A DNA stretch of 64,000 nt from NCBI RefSeq assembly GCF_001425605.1, contig NZ_LMRG01000007.1, forward strand, positions 1 through 64,000, in the 5' to 3' direction. A program made the translations under genes and the position numbers. This stretch comes from Rhizobium sp. Leaf453 (lineage in GTDB: Bacteria; Pseudomonadota; Alphaproteobacteria; Rhizobiales; Rhizobiaceae). This document shows positions 60,614-64,000 of the stretch, one piece after another (position 1 is the stretch's first letter; each line of letters begins with the position of its first letter). The notes under the pieces are model-generated. The model saw only the letters and a program-made list of their open reading frames with translations. It did no database searches and was not told the DNA's origin.

Positions 60614-63600
60614 TGCGTCTCAGCCGTCTTGATCTCGTGCGTTATGGCAAGTTCACCGGCCGCAGCCTGGATTTCGGCGAAGCACGCACCGGCAGCCCCG
60701 ATTTCCACCTCGTCTACGGGCCGAACGAGGCCGGTAAGTCGACGCTGTTTTCGGCTTTCCTCGACCTGCTGTTCGGCATCGAACGGCTGAGCAGTTACGG
60801 CTTCCTGCATCCCTATGCGACGATGCGGATCGGCGGCGCCATCGAGACCGGGGGCAGGGTGAATATCGTCTCACGGGTGAAACGCAACCAGAATTCGCTG
60901 CTGGACGCCGATGAGCAGGCCTTGCCGGACAATCTCTTTTCCGCAGCGCTCGGCTCTATCGACCGCGCCACCTACCAGATGATGTTCTCGCTCGATGACG
61001 ACAGCATCGAGAAGGGCGGCGAAAGCATCCTGAAGAGCGAGGGGGAGCTCGGTGCCCTTCTGTTTTCTGCAAGTTCAGGCCTTCCGGACAGTGCCGCGAT
61101 CCTGTCGGGCCTCAAGGCAAAGGCCGACGCCTTCTACAAGTCGCAGGGCCGCAAGCACCGGCTGTCGGAACTGAAGGCCGAGCTTGATGCTTTGAAGGAT
61201 GAAAAGGCCGCGATCGACGTCAATGCCCGCGAATTTGCCGGTCTGCGCAAGACGCGGGATGTGGCGACCGAGCGCCATGAGGCGGCGGTCAAAACGCGTG
61301 CCGAACTACGCGTGTCCTTCGATCAGACCCGCAGCCGCATCGATGGCTTGCCGCTTCTGGCCAGACTGCGGAGCCTGCGCTCCGATCTTGCCGCCTTCGC
61401 GGACCTGCCGGAGCCGCCGGTCGTCTGGCACGGCTTGCTGCCGCAATTGCTGCGGGATGAGACGGACATCGAGGCAAGGCTTGGCCAGTTGCAGGCCGAT
61501 ATCGAGCGCAGGGCGAGCGAACTTGCCAGCGTCGAGCGGGACGGTGTGGTGATCGGCCTTATCGACGATATCCGCGATCTTGAACGATCCGAACTCGAAG
61601 CCCGTCACCGGACGGCCGCCCGCGACATGCCGACCCGTCTCGACGAGCGGGCGAAAATTGCTGCCGATATTACGGCGCGTCTGGAGCGGCTCGATCGCGC
61701 GGATGTTTCCGATGCTGCGACTCTTATTCTTCCTGCAGCGGTGGCTGGCCGCCTTCAAGAATTGACACAGCAACATTCCGCCCTTCAAGAACGCCTGCAG
61801 GCTGCCGCTCAGGAAAAGGCACGGGCGGAGGAGGAGAGCGGCGAGGCTGTCCGAATGCAGGGCACACTGATCGTTACAGACGGCGTGGCCGATCCAGCCT
61901 TGCTGGCGAATGTGTTGCAACACCTTCGGCAGAATGACTGCCTGTTGCGCCAGCAGGCGGCCAGGCGGCAGCTATTGATCCTGAATGACCAGCTTACCGA
62001 CAAACTCGCTGGCTTGGCACCATTCGCAGCCGACGCGGATCGTCTCGCTGCGCTTGCTATCCCTGATGAAACCGAGATCGCAGAGTGGACGACACGGCGG
62101 TCGGCCCTGTCGGAACAGTTGAAGCGGCTCGATGACCGGATTGCCGAAGACGTTGCGCTGGTTGCCGCCGACGAGGCAAAGCTGGAAGAGCTGACGCGGA
62201 CTGGTGGTTTCGCTGCAGATGACGCCGCGCTGACGCTGCGGAAGGAACGCGAAGGCGCCTGGCAGCAACACGTTGAAAAACTCGATGGTGAGTCTGCGCG
62301 GGTTTTCGAGACTTTGCTGAGAAAAGACGACGAGGCAGCGGCTTTGCGGTTGGCGCGATCGCAGGATCTTGCGCAGTCGAGGGGGCTGTCGCTCTCCATC
62401 GCCGAGCGGAACGGCCGGCTTTCGGCGCATCGAAAGCAGCATGAGGCCGTCATGGCCGAGATTGCTGAACTCAGGAGCGATATCTCGACCGCCGCCGTCC
62501 GATGCGGTCTACCTGAAGAGACGAAGCTCAATCAGCTTGTCGCTTGGCTCGCTCGGCGCACGGCGGCGCTGGAGGTTCGCACCCAGCTTCGCACCGTGCA
62601 GCAGGACATGCGTCTCGCCGTCGCGGACGAGGAGAAAGCGCTGGAGAGGTTGGCCGGAGTTCTGGCAACCAGCGGCGTGACGGAAACCATGCCGCCGCGA
62701 CTGGACGATGCGGTCGCCTTTGCCAGCCGGATCACCGAGGAGTTTCAATCGGGTCATCGCGCGCGCGCTGCGGCGGCTGAGGCAGTCGAACGCTCAGAAA
62801 AGGCGCTGCGCGCACGAAGCGCCGCATGGACATCGGCCCGGGCGGATATGGACAACTGGACCCTGCGATGGAACGATGCGGTCAGCGGCACATGGTTGGC
62901 TGCAGGCGAGGGCGCGGCAGTGTCGCCGCAGGAAATCGGTCCGGTTCTGGCGGTGCTGCAGGATTTGGACAAGCTGATCCAGCGTCAGGCTGACCTTGAC
63001 CATCGCATTGAGGGCATGCGCAGGGATCAGGCGGCTTTCGCATCCGGTGTCGAAAAACTTGCTGTGCAGTTGGACTTGGCTCCAATTGACGATCCTCTGG
63101 CGACCTTCCAGTCGATCCGCGAACGTCTGCTCCGGGCCGAAAGGCAGGAGACGCTGTTCGAGCGCCTCTCCCAGGAAAGAAATGCGCGCCTGTCGGAGAG
63201 CCGGGCCTTGATCGACGCGCGCGAACGTCATGAGGCGCAGAAGCGCGGCATGCTCGACCTGTTCGGATGCAACACGTTGCTGGAGGTTGCTTCCCATCTG
63301 GAGACGGCAAAGGCGCGCGAGCGGCTGCGGGAACGGATCACCGAAACCGAGGCCGATCTTGCCGGTCGCCTTGGTGTCGAGCGTGCGGACGAGGCCGAAA
63401 TGCTGCTCAGCGCCGTCGATACGGATGGACTGAAGCTGGACATGGCGGCGCTGCAGTCACGGCTGGAGGAGGCAGACCGCGAGGCGGACGAACTGAATGG
63501 CGAGCGTCGGGATGCCGAAAAGGCGCTGGCGGCGATCGGCGGGGGGGATGCGGCGGCTCATATCGACGAGAAGCGCCGTACCGTCTTGGCCGAAATCGAG

Positions 63601-64000
63601 GAGCGGGCGACCGCGTATCTGCGGCTGCGCATGGGCATTCTGGCCGGCGAAACGGCGCTGCGTCTTTATCGCGAGCGCCATCGCAGCGCCATGATGCGCC
63701 GGGCATCCACGGCCTTCAGCGTCATTAGCGGCGGCGAATATAGTGGACTGGCGACGCAGGCGGAGAAAGGCGAGGAATTCCTGATCGCCAATGCTGCAGC
63801 CGGCGGATCGAAACTGGCACGCGACCTTTCGAAAGGCACGCGCTTCCAGCTTTATCTGGCACTGCGCATGGCCGGGTATCATGAGATCGCCGCAACCCGC
63901 GAATCCCTGCCTTTCATCGCCGATGACATCATGGAGACCTTCGACGACGGCCGTGCCGGGCATGCCTTCTCGCTGATGGCGGACATGGCGCGTGTCGGGC
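60613..64000 (+). CDS. SbcC/YhaN-like AAA ATPase (partial, runs off window)
   Basis: An open frame of 1,129 codons with no stop before the window end. Near the N-terminus: LDLVRYGKFTGRSLDF and Walker A YGPNEAGKSTLFSAF (about 35-49). Long charged coiled-coil sections with many RLQ/ELE heptads follow to about residue 1020. Close to the window edge lies the second ATPase half: SVISGGEYSGL, a signature-like LSKGTRFQLYLALRMAGY and Walker B LPFIADDIMETFDDGRA. Only the last few tens of residues are missing. Partner of the upstream phosphoesterase, overlapping it by 1 nt. No zinc-hook CxxC is evident, in line with the YhaN branch. Confidence 0.88.
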   Translation, partial: MRLSRLDLVRYGKFTGRSLDFGEARTGSPDFHLVYGPNEAGKSTLFSAFLDLLFGIERLSSYGFLHPYATMRIGGAIETGGRVNIVSRVKRNQNSLLDADEQALPDNLFSAALGSIDRATYQMMFSLDDDSIEKGGESILKSEGELGALLFSASSGLPDSAAILSGLKAKADAFYKSQGRKHRLSELKAELDALKDEKAAIDVNAREFAGLRKTRDVATERHEAAVKTRAELRVSFDQTRSRIDGLPLLARLRSLRSDLAAFADLPEPPVVWHGLLPQLLRDETDIEARLGQLQADIERRASELASVERDGVVIGLIDDIRDLERSELEARHRTAARDMPTRLDERAKIAADITARLERLDRADVSDAATLILPAAVAGRLQELTQQHSALQERLQAAAQEKARAEEESGEAVRMQGTLIVTDGVADPALLANVLQHLRQNDCLLRQQAARRQLLILNDQLTDKLAGLAPFAADADRLAALAIPDETEIAEWTTRRSALSEQLKRLDDRIAEDVALVAADEAKLEELTRTGGFAADDAALTLRKEREGAWQQHVEKLDGESARVFETLLRKDDEAAALRLARSQDLAQSRGLSLSIAERNGRLSAHRKQHEAVMAEIAELRSDISTAAVRCGLPEETKLNQLVAWLARRTAALEVRTQLRTVQQDMRLAVADEEKALERLAGVLATSGVTETMPPRLDDAVAFASRITEEFQSGHRARAAAAEAVERSEKALRARSAAWTSARADMDNWTLRWNDAVSGTWLAAGEGAAVSPQEIGPVLAVLQDLDKLIQRQADLDHRIEGMRRDQAAFASGVEKLAVQLDLAPIDDPLATFQSIRERLLRAERQETLFERLSQERNARLSESRALIDARERHEAQKRGMLDLFGCNTLLEVASHLETAKARERLRERITETEADLAGRLGVERADEAEMLLSAVDTDGLKLDMAALQSRLEEADREADELNGERRDAEKALAAIGGGDAAAHIDEKRRTVLAEIEERATAYLRLRMGILAGETALRLYRERHRSAMMRRASTAFSVISGGEYSGLATQAEKGEEFLIANAAAGGSKLARDLSKGTRFQLYLALRMAGYHEIAATRESLPFIADDIMETFDDGRAGHAFSLMADMARVG

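Overview
The window is about 60% GC and carries a chromosomal gene order typical of Rhizobiaceae (Agrobacterium/Rhizobium type): rplM-rpsI, argC, a COX15-type heme A synthase, a unipolar-polysaccharide-like cluster, clpP-clpX-lon-hup, and an FMN riboswitch in front of a RibN-type transporter. No rRNA, integrase, CRISPR array or complete insertion sequence is visible. The genus call is inferred from synteny and protein style, not from a database search.

Region 1 (1-19263) is an accessory island on the 3' side of a tRNA-Pro(GGG) gene. At its left edge are repeats resembling an IS21-type end. Almost everything then reads on the minus strand. In order of transcription: an HNH nuclease, an unrecognised 213-residue protein and a minimal nucleotidyltransferase, all overlapping; a DUF4297/Cap4-type nuclease followed by a Rad50/SMC-like ATPase with a zinc-hook motif, which form a Lamassu-like pair; and a 1,136-residue protein overlapping a 2,042-residue DUF1998-type helicase, which match DruH-DruE of type III Druantia. 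Closer to the tRNA are a small zinc-ribbon protein and a soluble FtsH-like protease coupled to a small protein, facing a divergent helix-turn-helix regulator. The HNH/213-residue/nucleotidyltransferase trio and the FtsH-like module are the best candidates for something undescribed.

Region 2 (19264-29860) holds the tRNA-Pro gene, a 58-bp partial copy of it, a membrane-anchored nuclease-like protein, and a polysaccharide cluster. The cluster has two GT4 glycosyltransferases, a polymerase/ligase, the initiating phosphosugar transferase, an outer-membrane export lipoprotein, a Wzz/Wzc-type co-polymerase with a degraded P-loop, and a BioF2/FemAB-like acyltransferase. Order and content match the Agrobacterium upp locus.

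Region 3 (29999-49175) is core metabolism and housekeeping. It holds a phosphoesterase, heme A synthase, an APH(6)-like kinase overlapping argC, a membrane sulfatase-like enzyme, agmatinase, and phenylalanine hydroxylase with a divergent Lrp/AsnC regulator. Then come S9/L13, a thioesterase, an enoyl-CoA hydratase, transporters, O-acetylhomoserine sulfhydrylase, a frameshifted nucleotide cyclase, a cytochrome P450, and an EEP-family/phospholipase D pair.

Region 4 (49348-64000) is the protein quality-control cluster clpP-clpX-lon-hup with clear terminators. It is followed by the riboswitch-ribN unit, a secreted phytase-like esterase, a MarR regulator, and an SbcD/SbcC-like (YhaO/YhaN) pair whose second gene runs off the window end.
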